A stretch of 64,000 bases of DNA, taken from NCBI RefSeq assembly GCF_000182565.1, contig NW_015971551.1:89638-153637 (forward strand), written 5' to 3'. The stretch is from Spizellomyces punctatus DAOM BR117 (lineage: Eukaryota > Chytridiomycota > Chytridiomycetes > Spizellomycetales > Spizellomycetaceae). How positions within the stretch are numbered: the first letter of the stretch is position 1; every line of letters starts with the position of its first letter. The position numbers and the translations under genes were made by a program. Under the pieces are notes generated by a model. It was not told the DNA's origin. It saw only the letters and a program-made list of their open reading frames with translations, and searched no databases. Below, in pieces: positions 1 to 12,765 of the stretch.

Positions 1-82
1 GGTTTTGCAATTGCTTATCGATCGTTCCGATTTACCTCGTATATTTGGTCACCATCTCACACTGTTCTCTACCAATGTATAG

Positions 83-3000
83 AAGCTTATTGGGCACAAT
101 CCGGAAGTCATTATGGAGCTTACCGAACGCCTTCCGGAACGGGGAACCGAACTTGATGCCATATGGGTCCAAGTATTTCAAGTCGTAATCCAACTCCTGA
201 TGGCCGCCAACCAAAACAAAAAGGCCGGGTACATCCTCATCTCCGCCAAAGCTATTCACTACGCTGGTGAAATTGGTCGCGCTGTGGAAGCCATTGACAA
301 GGTGCCCGCACCTGTGCTAAAGCCTTCCTCAACGATGGGACCAGCACCATCGCTTCCAGCACAGACAACAGAACATTCCCTATTTGCACAGAGCAAAATA
401 CGAATAAAAATTCGTGAGCTGGCAAGGACGGTGAACAATGATCTACCGAAGCAGCTGATGTTGACAACTAGGATTGCAATCGGAGTTTGGCCACCTCAAC
501 ATGCAATGTCCGATATGATTAAAGCCGCTACCGATTTGGCGAGGACGTGCAGGGAATTAACGGATGTAGCGAATATGACCGGTGTTTTCCCAGTGCTGGA
601 CAAGACGCTAGAAGTCAACGTGAGTCGGTCAGCTCGCTTGCGGTTACCTTACATGGCTAACAGCTGTATTGCTCCAGTTCGATCCTTACGAAGACGAGAC
701 GTTGACTGCCAACGCGGTATCAGAGCCCAATAAAGCCGTTCCAGCATCCGGTTTAACCTATGAGGAATACAAGCGCCGAAACGATCTCAAAGTTCTTGAA
801 GAAATTTCTAAACAAAGCACTGGCCGTTCGCGTCCTTCCTCATCGGTCGAAAATATGTCGTTAGTGGAAGACCGCGACGCCCAATTCTTTTCAAAATTGG
901 ACGATCTTCTTCGTCAGTTCGTCGGATCTGTCAAAGAGATACAAAGCGCTTGCAGCAATCACTTGAAAGACTTGTATGTCAGTTTGACAAGTACAGCGGC
1001 TCACACTGCTGAGCTTTTGATTGATGAGATTAAAGGCTATGAGCTGCTTTCCGACTTTCCGGAGGATCTTCCTTTCGATCAAGAGGATGCCAAAGTTCTC
1101 GCTGCCAAAGGCGTCAACGTAGGTGATAACTTTCCAGTTGCAATTGCCGATGTATGGTACGCTGTTCTGGATGAAGTTCGACAAACCGCACGGACTATAA
1201 CTATGCGCGGAAAGCTCGCGTCGGGTGTCATGCCACCTCCCAACGCGGGTTTAGAGATGCTCAATTCTACAATACCATGTGTAATAGCGGTCAAAAAGCT
1301 GGTAACCATTTCCAAAGAGTGTACAGCCAAAATCCGGCGGACAACCTATGAAGACCGAAAAAAGAAGGATCAACTGAGGAAGGATGTCCTTCAGAACGAG
1401 CATGTGAAGAACTTGTTCAAATTATGGGAGAGTCAAGTCTTGTTGCCACAAACGGAAGCTGCCCCCGCAGCTGAGGCAGAACTGCCCAGTACGGAGGATT
1501 TAGAATTCCTTCAGGATGACTTGGAAGGATTGCAATTGGACATGTCGAATAATCCACCCATTGTCAAGGGTGGAAAGTTGACAAAGTTGGTAGAATGGAT
1601 GACATCCCATACTCAATATGGTACGACTTCATCATATTGCTCTCTGAAAAAGGTCCTTGGTCCTTGGATAACCTTATTATTGTGTATGGTAGACAAGGAA
1701 TTTATTTCCGCCTTCATTTTAACACACCACTCCTTCACCACGTCTCTCGAACTTCTCGAATTCCTCAGCAAACGGTATACCATCAATCTCCCACCAGCAC
1801 TGAGTCGTCAGCAATATGATCTCTTTCTTCGATGCAAAGTTCTGCCTGTGAAGCAGAGAGTGTGTGGCGTCATCAAGTACTGGATGGAAACGCACTTTGA
1901 AGAAGACTTTTCGCAGTGTGATCTGGTCGTTTTCAAGTTGCGTGATTTTGTTGAGAGTGTGGTTACCTTAGATTCAGAGGCATTGGCCAAAGATCTCATG
2001 AAGATGCTGGACGAAAAGGTCCGGTTGATAGTGAATGCGCCCTTGTTTATTTCTTTCTTGTGCTAACGCTGAAGGTCTTGTAGTTAAGCGCCACCACGAG
2101 TGGTGCAACCGTACCGACCAAAACTCTATTAGCACCGCAACCCCAAGTACACCAGCCTCCACCACCTAAACTACCCCGGTCCTTTGCAACCACCAGCCCT
2201 GAAATCTACGCTCTACTTTCCTCCTCCTCGACGGGCTACTTAGAATTCGACCCGCTAGAAATGGCGCGCCAGCTCGCAATCCTCGAGTTTGAACATTTTA
2301 GGCGTATCAAGGCCCATGAATGTTTGGACCAAATTTGGGGAGATCGGCGAAAGAAGGAAATGGTACAGATGGGGTGCAACGTAAAAAGCGACGGTGTAAG
2401 GTCTGGACTGACGGATATCATTAAGCATACGAATGTGGTATGTGCTCCAATATTGAAATGTGCACAACGCCCATTGAACTTCTCACCTTGTATATCAATG
2501 GCGTAGGTAACAGTCTGGATTGCAAACAGCATCATTCGTCACGAAAACCTCAAAGACAGGCGCGATACTTTAAAGTACTTTGCACAAATGGCGCTGGTAA
2601 GCGGCAAAAAGAATCACAGTTATTGTTTATGCTTGTACTGAAACTACCCTTTGAACTGTTCCCATTGCTTTCATTAGCACTGCCAAGAACTCAGCAACTT
2701 CAACGGCATAACAGCAATTAACGCCGCCATGTCTATGGCACCCGTCCATCGCTTGCGAAAAACGTGGGAGGTAGGACGAAATAATGGCAGCAACCATGTT
2801 GGGTCAGCAGTAAATATATATCTTGTATCCAGGCATTCAAGGAGAAATATCCTAAAATCCACGAAGCATACGAAGAAGTAGCTGCTACGGTCTCGCCCAA
2901 AGGTCAATATGCAAACTACCGCCGTGCTCTAAAAGAGCTTGTTCCACCCGCAGTACCCTTCCTCGGTAAGCTCCGCAATGACAGGAAAGCTCGCCCGATC

Positions 3001-3369
3001 CATCGTCCTAATTAATCATCCATCTCATAAGGTGTGTCCTTGACTGACTTGACGTTCACCGAACTTGGGAATCCAGATTTCATTCCCGATACAGCATTCA
3101 TCAACTTTGACAAACGGCGCAAAGTTTACCACATACTCTCGTCATCCATTCAAAAATATCAGACAACACCTTACAATCTTCTCCCGGTGCCAGGTATGCT
3201 GGAATTTTTCCGAGATCTTAGCCGAAGTGGGGCTGGAAAGAGTGGGCGGGCGATAGGACTGGTTGAGCTCTCCTTGATGGATGAAGAGGAACTGTATGAG
3301 ATCAGTTTAAGAGTTGAGCCTAGGGAAGAGGAGTTGAGTGATGAAGACATGGCTGATGATGGATATTGA
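83..3369 (+). CDS. Ras guanine-nucleotide exchange factor (Cdc25 family), 5' partial
   Basis: Activates Ras-type GTPases by GDP release at the membrane. Exons read 83-619, 678-1620, 1693-2030, 2084-2437, 2507-2596, 2678-2770, 2833-2965 and 3032-3369, giving at least 941 residues with consistent phases. An in-frame TAG at 80-82 followed by a good acceptor suggests that upstream exons lie outside the window. A REM (RasGEF-N) domain spans the 1,560-1,830 region (VKGGKL...LVEWM, then HSFTTSLELLEFL). The catalytic RasGEF domain begins near 2,220 and carries the family patterns LEFEHFRRI, RRDTLKYFAQMAL and NFNGITAINAAM...RLRKTWE. The C-terminal tail is acidic. The intron at 1621-1692 is 72 nt and stop-free; removing it restores the REM sequence. 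The family call is firm, but the exact Ras partner cannot be seen. Confidence 0.9.
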
Positions 3370-3764
3370 AGAGGGTACTTAGTGTTTGATGCAGTTATAT
3401 GTAATTCTCAGTGACATGTTAATTTATCATTAGTCTTTTTGGCGCATGTAAAACACCTCGCGATAATGTCGCTGATTTGGCGAGCTATACTAGCAGGATA
3501 TTTAAGCCAGACCAAGGCGTTCATTCTCAGAGCCATTCAATAGCAGGTGAATCGTCACGGCATCAGGTGTTCGAGATTAAGACATGAATGTGCCGATGAC
3601 CACACGAACACTAGTATTCAAGGGATCAACTAACAGAGGACAAGGTATATTATCACGGACATGAGAGTGTGCAGAAAAAATATCCCCCGCAATCTCATCA
3701 TATCCTAGTCATATTTTCAAGCATTTCTTGTATAAATGTGGGGATAAACGTGCGCTGTGGCAGT
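3370..3764. other. Convergent intergenic region
   Basis: This is the gap between the RasGEF stop and the profilin stop. It presumably holds both 3' untranslated regions. No convincing coding exon or RNA gene was seen. Confidence 0.5.
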
Positions 3765-4372
3765 TTACTATCAACGCAAAACGAGTATGGTTTAGTCATG
3801 ACCCGGATGGAAGCGCGTGGCGGGAAAGTCGAATACTCACGTAGTTTACGCTAATGAGATAGTCAGCCAATCCTTCTACAACCTTTGTCGCCTCACCCGC
3901 TTGAACTGGAGCATCGTAAACGCCGATCAAGACGGCCTGCTTTGTCTTCACAATGACAACACCGCCCTGTCCCTGATTGTGAGAAAACGGCGGTGTTAGC
4001 TGCGCACTTAACATGATGTGGAATCACGACAGCTAGTCGCGTATCAGAGTGCATACCTGCTTGCCGTAGATACTACGGTCATCGGCCCGAAGCGTAAAGT
4101 ACTTGGAGCCGTTCAGGTGAATACCGCTGGCGCGGATGGTAGAAGCATCTGTGAAAGACTTGATGAGGGTTTGGACTTCGTTTTGCGCGACCTATTCAAA
4201 GCGAGGAGACGTGAGACCATTCGTCTGAAAGCTATGCATGTGTGGTAAAACGACAACTCACGCTGAAGCCCTTGGAGGTTGCCCAGAGAGAGCCATCAAG
4301 ACCGTGAATGGCCGCTTGCTGAATCTTTCCGGTACCAATCAGGTTGCTGTCGACGTACGCTTGCCAGGACAT
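3765..4372 (-). CDS. PFY1: Profilin
   Basis: Small actin-monomer-binding protein that promotes ADP/ATP exchange and delivers actin to formins. Exons on the complement are 4262-4372, 4057-4191, 3841-3972 and 3765-3767. They give 126 residues, the same length as I recall for yeast profilin. Family signatures include the start [11 protein letters not shown], the [12 protein letters not shown] stretch and the end [18 protein letters not shown]. The last intron (3768-3840, gtgag...gatag) ends immediately before TAA, so the final exon holds only the stop codon. The reading frame also stays open into this intron for 18 more codons, so retention would add a short tail. The identity is very secure. 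Confidence 0.96.
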
Positions 4373-4846
4373 GTTTTACAGATAGTGTTGAAGGAGAGGT
4401 TTGCGAGGAACGGAGCAACGAAATAACAGAAAAACACGAGATGTGTGATGAGCGATGAAAAGCAAACGAGCGTGCAGTTGGGAAGGGGACGAACGAAGCG
4501 CTACGGCCTTAAATACGGATACAACTCTGCGCGGCAACCAGTCCAAGGGAAGGGGCGCGTTTGAATGGAGCTTCCATTTGGCTTCTAGAAGATGCATTTG
4601 AACACTTGCATTGCAGGCGCTTTGTTTATTTTCCTTCTTTTGACGCAGTCTGGAATCGACGATACAAAAAAAAGGAAAAGGATCATCGGAACTAGGACGA
4701 ACAGTTTTTCTTGATACAAGCAATATATTGATTAGAACTTGACAGTTAATGATACTGACGGCGGATTATCCCCCCCAACGCGGACACACACAAAAAACCA
4801 TTCACTACAACCCGTAATAAATGCAACTAGATATATCCTCCTTGCT
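4373..4846. other. Intergenic region upstream of profilin and downstream of myosin
   Basis: Profilin 5' region and myosin 3' region, both on the minus strand. It contains pyrimidine-rich stretches but no exon or RNA gene that I can support. Confidence 0.45.
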
Positions 4847-7800
4847 CTAAAACCCAGTAGCAGATGTTGTACGGTCTATGCGCATCTTGAGCTTTTCCAC
4901 TTCTTTCTCAAAGCTGTTTACAATGAATAAATGATGGGATCAGATAAAGATTGTCTGGAGAAAAGCAAAATATTAGGAAACTTACCGCAGTGCACGATCT
5001 CTGTACTCATTTGCTTCGCGTTCAGCGCGACGCTTAGAGAGTTGGAGGTTACTTTCGGATGTTTCCTTTAAAAAAAGACTGTTACTATTGCTGTATCGAA
5101 GCATCATAATATATTCAGTTATCAAGACTCACCAACTCGTCCAGCTGTGTTTTCATCCTCTTCATCTTTTGCTCCATCTTCTCCATTTCCTCGTCATTTC
5201 TTTGCTTTTGCTTATCCTTCTCCTGCAACTGGAATTGCAGCTCCCGAATGACGCGATCGGTTTTTCTTGCGTTCTTCGCAACCTCATTCTTTTCTTTGGT
5301 CTCAGCATCCAAGGCTGCACTCAACTCTTCAAGGCGTGCCTCAAGTCTTTTCACATGTCCAGCATCACGCTGTAGAGCAGTGCTTTCAAGATCAACGATG
5401 CGAGCATTGAGCTCTTTAATAGTCTTATCCAATGCAACCTTCTCCTTTTCCATTGAGAGTGCTCGGTCTTTTTCTTTTGAAAGATCTCCGGAAATTTCAT
5501 TGGCAAATTGCTCGGCTCTTCTGGCCCGATCCTCTGCGGTTCGTGCTCTGTCCTGGTATTCCTCAAGTTGGTCCCGGAGGTCGGCATTATCTTGATCAAG
5601 GGCTTGCATGGATCGTTGAATATCAGCACGTCCACGAGCTGTATCATCGTAACTTTCGCTGAGCTCTTCGACACGTGCTTCGAGTGTCCTCTTTGTCTTC
5701 TCCAGTAGCGATCGTTGCGCCTCTGAATCGTCCAATGATGACCGTAGATCACGAACTTGGTTGAGGAGACCGGTGATTTGGGATTGGAGATCATCGTAGG
5801 TGTTGAGGGAGTCGTTGTAAGCGCGATTAAGGTCTTCGAGCTTGGCTTCCATTCGCTCTCGGTCCTTTTTCCAGTTTGTAGCACTGCGAAGCTCTTCCTC
5901 GAGGCGGTTGGAAACGGACTCGAGATCTGTCTCCAAGTCCTTTGCGGTTGCTTTGAGGTTAACCGCATTACTCTTCTCAATTTCGAGTTCAGTCATGAGC
6001 TGTTTAATCTCTTTCTGGTACTTCTTGCGTGTCGCATCTACCACCAACTCACGCTCTTCCAATTCCCTCCTGTGCCTCTCATGCAAGGCTTCGATCTCTT
6101 CCTGGAGCTTACGCTTCACAACGGCGAGATCTGCAAGCTCGTGCGAGTCTTCCTCCATCTTGTCCTGCAGATCAATCACTTGCTCCTCCAGACTCCTCAC
6201 TTTGTCCTCAGCCAACTTACGTTCCTTGAGGGCCTCATTGAGGCTGTCCTCCAGTTCATTTATCTGGATTCGGTAGGAGCTCTCGCTCTTCTCAGCCTTA
6301 ATGCGAGCCAGCTCGGCTGCTTCAAGCTTAGTAAGAGTCTGGTCAGCCCTCGCGCGGTGCATGGCAAGAGACTCAGAGAGGTCATTCGATTTGGCAGTCT
6401 CAGCGTCAAGCTTAAGTTGCAGTTCTTTAAGCTCCGCGGCCAGCTTTCGACGAGCGGCACCCTCGTCACTCTTCGCAATCACTTCTGCTTCTAATCTGCT
6501 CTTGAGCTCATCGATCTCCGACTGAAGCAATCGTCGCTGCTTTTCCAAATTGGTAATGTCCTTATTCTTATCATCCAACTCCTGAGTTGTCAACCTCTGA
6601 GCGGCAAGCAGAGCTCTTCTTGACTCTTCGAGTTTCTCGATCTTGCTATCAAGATCATCGCGCGCCCGAGACCGTAACGCTTCTAGTTCACTAGAGTTTG
6701 AAATCCTGGCAGCTTCAAGTGCGGCACGGGCTTCCTCGGATTCTTCGAGCTTAGCTTGCAACCTCTGCAGCTCCTTTTCAAGTCTCTTTTTGGCTTCCCC
6801 GAGCGCAGCTTTGCTGTCATCGCCACCTTCGAGTTCATTGTGCAACTCTTCCACCTTACGCTCGAGCTGCTTCCGTGTACGTTCGCTGCTGTCCAAAAGA
6901 CCTTCCAGTCTCTCAATCTCACTCTGAAGGGAATTGGCTTTCTTTTCATGGCGCTGGCTCAATTCCTCAAAATTCCTGCGGTTACGCTCCTCCTCCTCCA
7001 ACTTGAGGTGCAGCTCGCGCAACTGAGCTTCCGTCTTAGTCTTGGCCTTTTGAAGATCGGTCTGGCCCTTCACTGAGTTTTCGGCGCGCGACATGAGATC
7101 TTCAACCTGCTCCTCAAGTCTCTTTTTGGATTTCAGCAGCTCATTCTTTTGGTTGGTCGTTTCGTCTAGCTGCTCTCCAAGTGAGTTTACCTCCCGCATG
7201 AGCATGCGACGAGTCTCCTCCATTTGAGAATCTTTTGTGAGCAGATCTGCTTCCATCCGCTTCCGGTAGTCGCTCAATTGTATTTCAAGACTTTGTTTGG
7301 CCTCCTCAACCTTTCTACGAATAGTCTCTTCTTCCTCCAATTGTCCTTGCAACTCATCAATGCGAGATTCTAGACGCCGCTTAGCTTTCTCCAGCTCATG
7401 GACATTCTTGCCACCATCGCCGATTTCGTCAATCAACGCTTTGAGTTCTGTTTCCAGCTCATTCTTACTCTTCTGTATACCGGCCATTTGGTGAATCTTT
7501 TCGTCTACCTCTAGTTGCAGGGAGTCGATGGTGCTTTGGAGTTTTCTTCCATTGGACTCTGCAAGCTCCCTTTGGCGCCGCTCATTCTCAAGAGTAAGGT
7601 TTGTTGTGCTAAGCTGGGACTCGACCTGCTTGAGCAGTCGCTCAGCGTTTCTTGCCGCATTGTGCTCACGCTCAATCTCAATGCGCAAGTCCTCCGTTTC
7701 GGCGGTGAGACGAGCTTTAGTTTTCTCGAGGTTGGCGGAATTGCGGTCCAGCTCATCATATCGTTGCTGGAGGTCTGCGAGTTCCTTTTGCAGTTTTGTC

Positions 7801-10800
7801 CGTGCTTCCTCAAGTTCTGCACTACGGCCGGCAACTTCTTTGTTGAACTTGTCTTTGAGTGCATCCAGCTCGGACGTCTTACTAGCCAGGCGCTTTGCAA
7901 CGTCAGCTTTGTTGTTCTCTTCCTCGTCCAAGCGAGCCTGTAAATCAGCCAGTTCCATTGTGACCTTCTTCTTCTGGCTTTCGACATGAGTACGCTTCTT
8001 GACTTCATCCTCTAAATCATCACGGAGGGCATCCGCCTGCTTCTGCAGGCTCTGTCTCTCCCTGTCCAGGCGTGCATTGGTTGCCTCGCTCTCGTCAACG
8101 CGGGCCTGCAAGACAGCAATCTGTCTTTCAAGAGCCTCCTTCTGTGCTTTAACCTCGGATAAAGCTGCCTCTGCGTCCTCAGCACGGGATCTAAGGGAAA
8201 TCAGATCACCTTCGACCTGACGCCTATTCTTCTCCAATCTGGCGCGCGTTTCTTCGCTTTTTTCAACCTCTTCCCTCATGTTGTTCAAATCCCTTTCTAT
8301 AGCCGACTTGGCTTTGCTGATATTGGCGGAATCTTCTCGTGCAGCGTCAAGCTCCATGCGCAACTTGTCAATGACTTGTTGCGTTTTTTTCCTTGTGTCA
8401 TCCAGTTCGGCTTGCGAGGCGCTGAGTTGCGATTTGAGATCCTGAACTTCGGTCTCGCGAAGGCGGCGCAATTCTGTCTGTTTCGTCTCCTCAGTGCCCT
8501 TGGCCTCCATCATGTGGCGAAGGGACTCAAGCTCCTCCTCCAGCTTCTTGCGCTGTTTGACTAGCTTCTCACGTTCTCCGCGCTCCGTTTCCAGGTCGCC
8601 TTGTGCGCTGTTGAGCTTGAGTTGCAGGTCACGTCTTTGTTTGTCGACGCTTTCCTTTTCGGTACTTTCAACACGAAGACGCTCATTGAGTTCTGCCAAC
8701 TCGTGCTCGCGCTTCTTGATTGTACTTTCGAGTTCAGCGCGCACTCGTTGGAGCTCAGCAACGTTTTCTTGGGCCGTGCGAAGATCTGCTTCAAGGGCGG
8801 ATCGGCGGTGGTCGAGCTTCTGTCGATCATCCTGCTCTTGTTCCAATTTCTGCTCGAGCTCAGCAATTGTTGTTTTGAGCTTAGTTTGTTGCCGGTTAAG
8901 GTCAACCTGGCTATCTCCAGCGCTTTCAAGTTGACGCTGAAATTCAGCCAACTGATATTCCAGCGATTTCCGGTCAGTTTCCAATTTTTGAATCCTTTCC
9001 GAGTCATTCCTAAGCTCATCCTCCAACTCCTTGATACGCTGCTCCCGAGCCTGCTTCTCTTTTTCAAGCCTGTCCAGATTAGCGCGCTCTTGCTCAAGCT
9101 GTCCACGCAGCTCACTGATGCCTCCTTCCAGTTTTCTTTTCTCCTTGCTCAGCTCTTCATTGGCAGCCTCACGTTCTTCAAGATCGGCCGAAGCTTCCTT
9201 CAATTGTTCGGAGAGAGCGGCTTCACGCTCCTGCACACGGGCAAGAATCTCAGCCTGGTTAGCTGCGGCGTTCTTCTCGTCGATAAGCATGTCTTCCAAG
9301 CGCTTTTTCTCAGTATCAAGAGCGCTGCGAGCCGCCTCAAGCTTCAGCCGCTCTTCCTGTTCCTTCTTGGCCTTCTCCTCCCATTCTTTGGCAAGCTCTT
9401 CCCGTTTACGCAGCTCTTCATCTGTGCGCGTCACAGCCAATAGAGGCTTGACCTTGGTATACAATCGCCACCATGACCACTCCCGCAATGTCACATAAAC
9501 ACGGGCATTCTTTTGAATGATGCGGATAGCCCGGAACTGGTCGATGCGTTTCTTATACAATTTGCGAGCAAGGTACCCTCTCATAAGCGCTTGAATGCGC
9601 GTTACGATCCTGGACAATTGTACGTCCCGTCGCTCTTCCAGCTCGGCCAGCACTCCTGCGCGGAAGAAAACTTTGCTGCTTCCGAGACGGTACTGGTTCT
9701 TATCAAGAGCGAGTGTTTCGAGGAGTAGTTGAGCAGCTTGGCGGCCATCCATGAAACCTCGGGGAATTACTCCTGAGGCGAGGAGCTCATACCGCTGACG
9801 GAAGTCGGCGAAGGGAAGTCGGTTGGGGAAACCAGCTCGGCAAATACGGATCCCTTCCAAAACACCGTTGCAGCGTAATTGATCGAGAACTAGGTTTACA
9901 TTTAGTTTACCAGGGCGTTTCTCCTCATTCGGAATGATACAACGAACAAAGTGGGGTTCCGTCGAGTATAAAGTATTCATCAAAGAATTGAGTTGCTCTT
10001 TATGTCTCTGAGCAACGGTTCGGAAAGCACCCTTCTTTGTAACTCCTCTGGTCTTGACGTTGTCCTCGGCCTCTGCCAAATACTCTGTAAACAAGGACCC
10101 AATGTACTTGTCCGTTGAATTCGCCAATAATCGCGTGACATTCTCGTTCAATGGGTCTTTGTTCTTGTCCAACCAGCCTGCGGTGTTGTACTCGACCTTT
10201 CCTGCGTAGTGCTGGAGAATGAACCCTTGATTGAATCTGGGTGTTTCGTACTTGGCCGATTTGCCCTTCCATATTCCGTTTAGCTTTTCGATAAACGTTT
10301 TGTCGGTGGCTTTGGGCATGACACATTCCTCATCCAAGCAGGAAAGGATACCAATTGGCGATGTCTTCTCAATGAGGTCAATAGTGGGCTGGAGGTCGAG
10401 ACCAAAGTCGATGAATTTCCATTCAATGCCTTCACGGCGGTACTCCTCCTGCTCAAGGATAAACATATGGTGATTGAAGAATTGTTGAAGACGTTCGTTG
10501 GTGTAGTTGATGCAGAGCTGTTCGAAGCTGTTGTGCTGTACAAAGATAGAATCAGCCACTACTTCAACCAAATGGCAGAAGTGGCAGTATGCAATACCTC
10601 AAAGATCTCAAAACCTGCAATATCCAACACGCCAATGAATGTGGATTTTGATGAGGGAGTGTAGATAGCGGCATTAATTCGCTCAACCAATTTTCCAAAC
10701 ATGCGCTCATACAAGGACCTTGACAGAGCTTCAATAGAATACAATACTTGCTCTACATTCCTCGCCTGAGTAACCCAGTCTCGACCAGCTTTGATCTTGG

Positions 10801-12180
10801 GCTTCAGCAAACTCTTGGCAAATTCGGCGACAGGAATCCCCAAGACATGGCAGACCTTTTCGCAAGCTGACTGGGCTGCCTCGCCTGAAAGCTGTGCCTG
10901 ATCTTCCCTGTCTGCAGTGAAGGTGATGTTTCCAAGGTGAAGAATGGCCGCGATGATCTTGAACAGGTCCATTTGCTCATCTGGGGAGATCTTCATGATA
11001 TCCAAAGCGTCACGAAGCATCTTGAATTCTGCGGCATCATCGACTCCTTCAATATTATGGTTGGAGCCTTTAGTAAAGCGATAAGATGCAAGGTTTCCAT
11101 CAAGCAGGAGCTTTTCCTTCACATCGGCAGGCGCTCCTTTGAGAAGTTGATAATAGATGTGATAATTCCTCTCTTTGGATGTCTGGTGCGTCACGCGAGA
11201 CTTCTCGAGAAGATACCACTCGATATTCGCACCCGCAATGTGTCCAGTTGTGTTGAATTCGATCCGAATGAACTTTCCAAATCGAGAGGAGTTGTTGTTG
11301 CGGATGGTTTGAGCATTACCAAATGACTCAAGAATAGGGTTTGCTTGGAGAATCTGCTGCTCAAGAGTTCCTAGGGATTTGCCGCTTCCGCTGGTGCTCG
11401 CAATGGACGCAAGGTATTGAATGACCTTCTTGGTGTTTTCGGTCTTTCCAGCGCCTGATTCACCTCTGCAAATCAATGGACATTGTTAGTTGATTCAGCA
11501 AGGGTCTTACAGCACTATAATGGCCACAGGCAAACATACGTGATGAGAATAGACTGGTTTTCTCTGTCCTGGGTCATGTCGTGATATGCGGCATCTGAAA
11601 TGGCGTAGATGTGAGGGGGCATCTCACTCCTTTTTTTGCCCTTATATCCCTTGATGATGTCGTCCGTGTAGATGGGAAGTCTCTTGTACGGGTTGACAGC
11701 CACCAGAAAGAGTCCAGAGTATGTCTATGTAGTGACTAAGTCAGTGTTCGGCTGCCGGACAAGTAAACACAGACGATACCAACATAGATCAGGTTTGAGA
11801 GGTACCGAAGCCTCAGATTATGAACGACGGAAGCTTCATTCAAGTATGTCAAATCCGCCATATCTTCCGCTTTGTCAAACTTTGGCGGATTCATTTTTTC
11901 GGTATCATTAATATTGACTGTTCGTTGCTGGAGGGGCAATGCAAGTTGAGCGCGTGGTTAGCGGATGCGACATTGAGTTCAGCGCTAATGCACACTTGGT
12001 ACTTACTGTATCATTCAGTAGTGCTACCAAAACGTTGTCCCCATCCTCGCTCACAATCGAACCCGCAATGTACCCTTCCTCCTTGTCGCTCACCCATACC
12101 CATTTTTTCTCCGCCCACTGCGCTTGTGCTAGAGCGTCCGCCCCAAGATCGGGGCGAATTCGCTCAGTATGTGACACCAT
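4847..12180 (-). CDS. Class II myosin heavy chain
   Basis: Conventional two-headed actin motor, expected in the cytokinetic ring and cortex. Complement exons are 12007-12180, 11784-11927, 11540-11724, 10598-11465, 5133-10535, 4986-5065 and 4847-4913, totalling 2,306 residues with every phase closing. The SH3-like N-terminus is followed by the P-loop GESGAGKT at about 169-176, switch [11 protein letters not shown], and switch II DIAGFE near 450. The SH1/SH2 helix [20 protein letters not shown] is near 690. IQ-type sequences ([21 protein letters not shown]) follow, then a head-rod proline in [12 protein letters not shown], then about 1,450 residues of heptad coiled coil. Nearly the whole rod lies in one 5.4-kb exon. 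An in-frame ATG at 12219 could extend the N-terminus by 13 residues. The rod is longer than in yeast Myo1 or Myo2. The isoform-specific role is inferred. Confidence 0.96.
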
Positions 12181-12765
12181 AGTAGAGGGGTTTGTTGGAT
12201 AACTGGCAACGCCGTCCAATGAATGTCAGTTGGGATACTACGACAGGAAGAAGCGAAACGTGGTCATACAAACCTGTCGGGAGACTCAATTCCGGAAAGT
12301 TGGGCTGCCGCGTGCAACTCTCCTATAAGTGGGGTATACCAGCAACTTTCTAAATGTGCCGAGAAAACGTTGCGGTCCTGTGTTTAAGACTCTTGACTCT
12401 CGGAACCCGTCGCGAGACTGGATTTGCTGATGCAAACCTAAATAGGCTGACATAATCCCAGTAATTGTTCTGGAATATAGCGCGCTTAACCCACATTTTT
12501 GGATTCCAGACGCTTCTTTCTTACGCTTTTTTGCACTGAATTCGGAAGCTAATTATGTTCTTCTTGCTGCAAACGACATCCTTCAGGATACGCTCTTGTT
12601 TGTACGCAAGACGCAAGAAAGAGGATGGAGCGGACAAACGTTCAGATGCCGATTACGAAACGACCACACGTGACTGACACGCCAAGTTAACGACAAGAGC
12701 CCCCCTTCCCTCCACAGGATATTCTACCATCTTGGTTTAAAGCAGAATACTTTTATACACGAACA
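12181..12765. promoter_or_regulatory. Divergent promoter region, myosin II / SET protein
   Basis: A 585-bp gap between divergent start codons. I see no exon in it. Promoter function is inferred only from gene orientation. Confidence 0.4.

Noticed and set aside
5248-9728. Many long plus-strand frames opposite the myosin rod
   Set aside because: They are shadows produced by the Glu/Lys/Leu/Arg-rich coiled-coil codons on the other strand.
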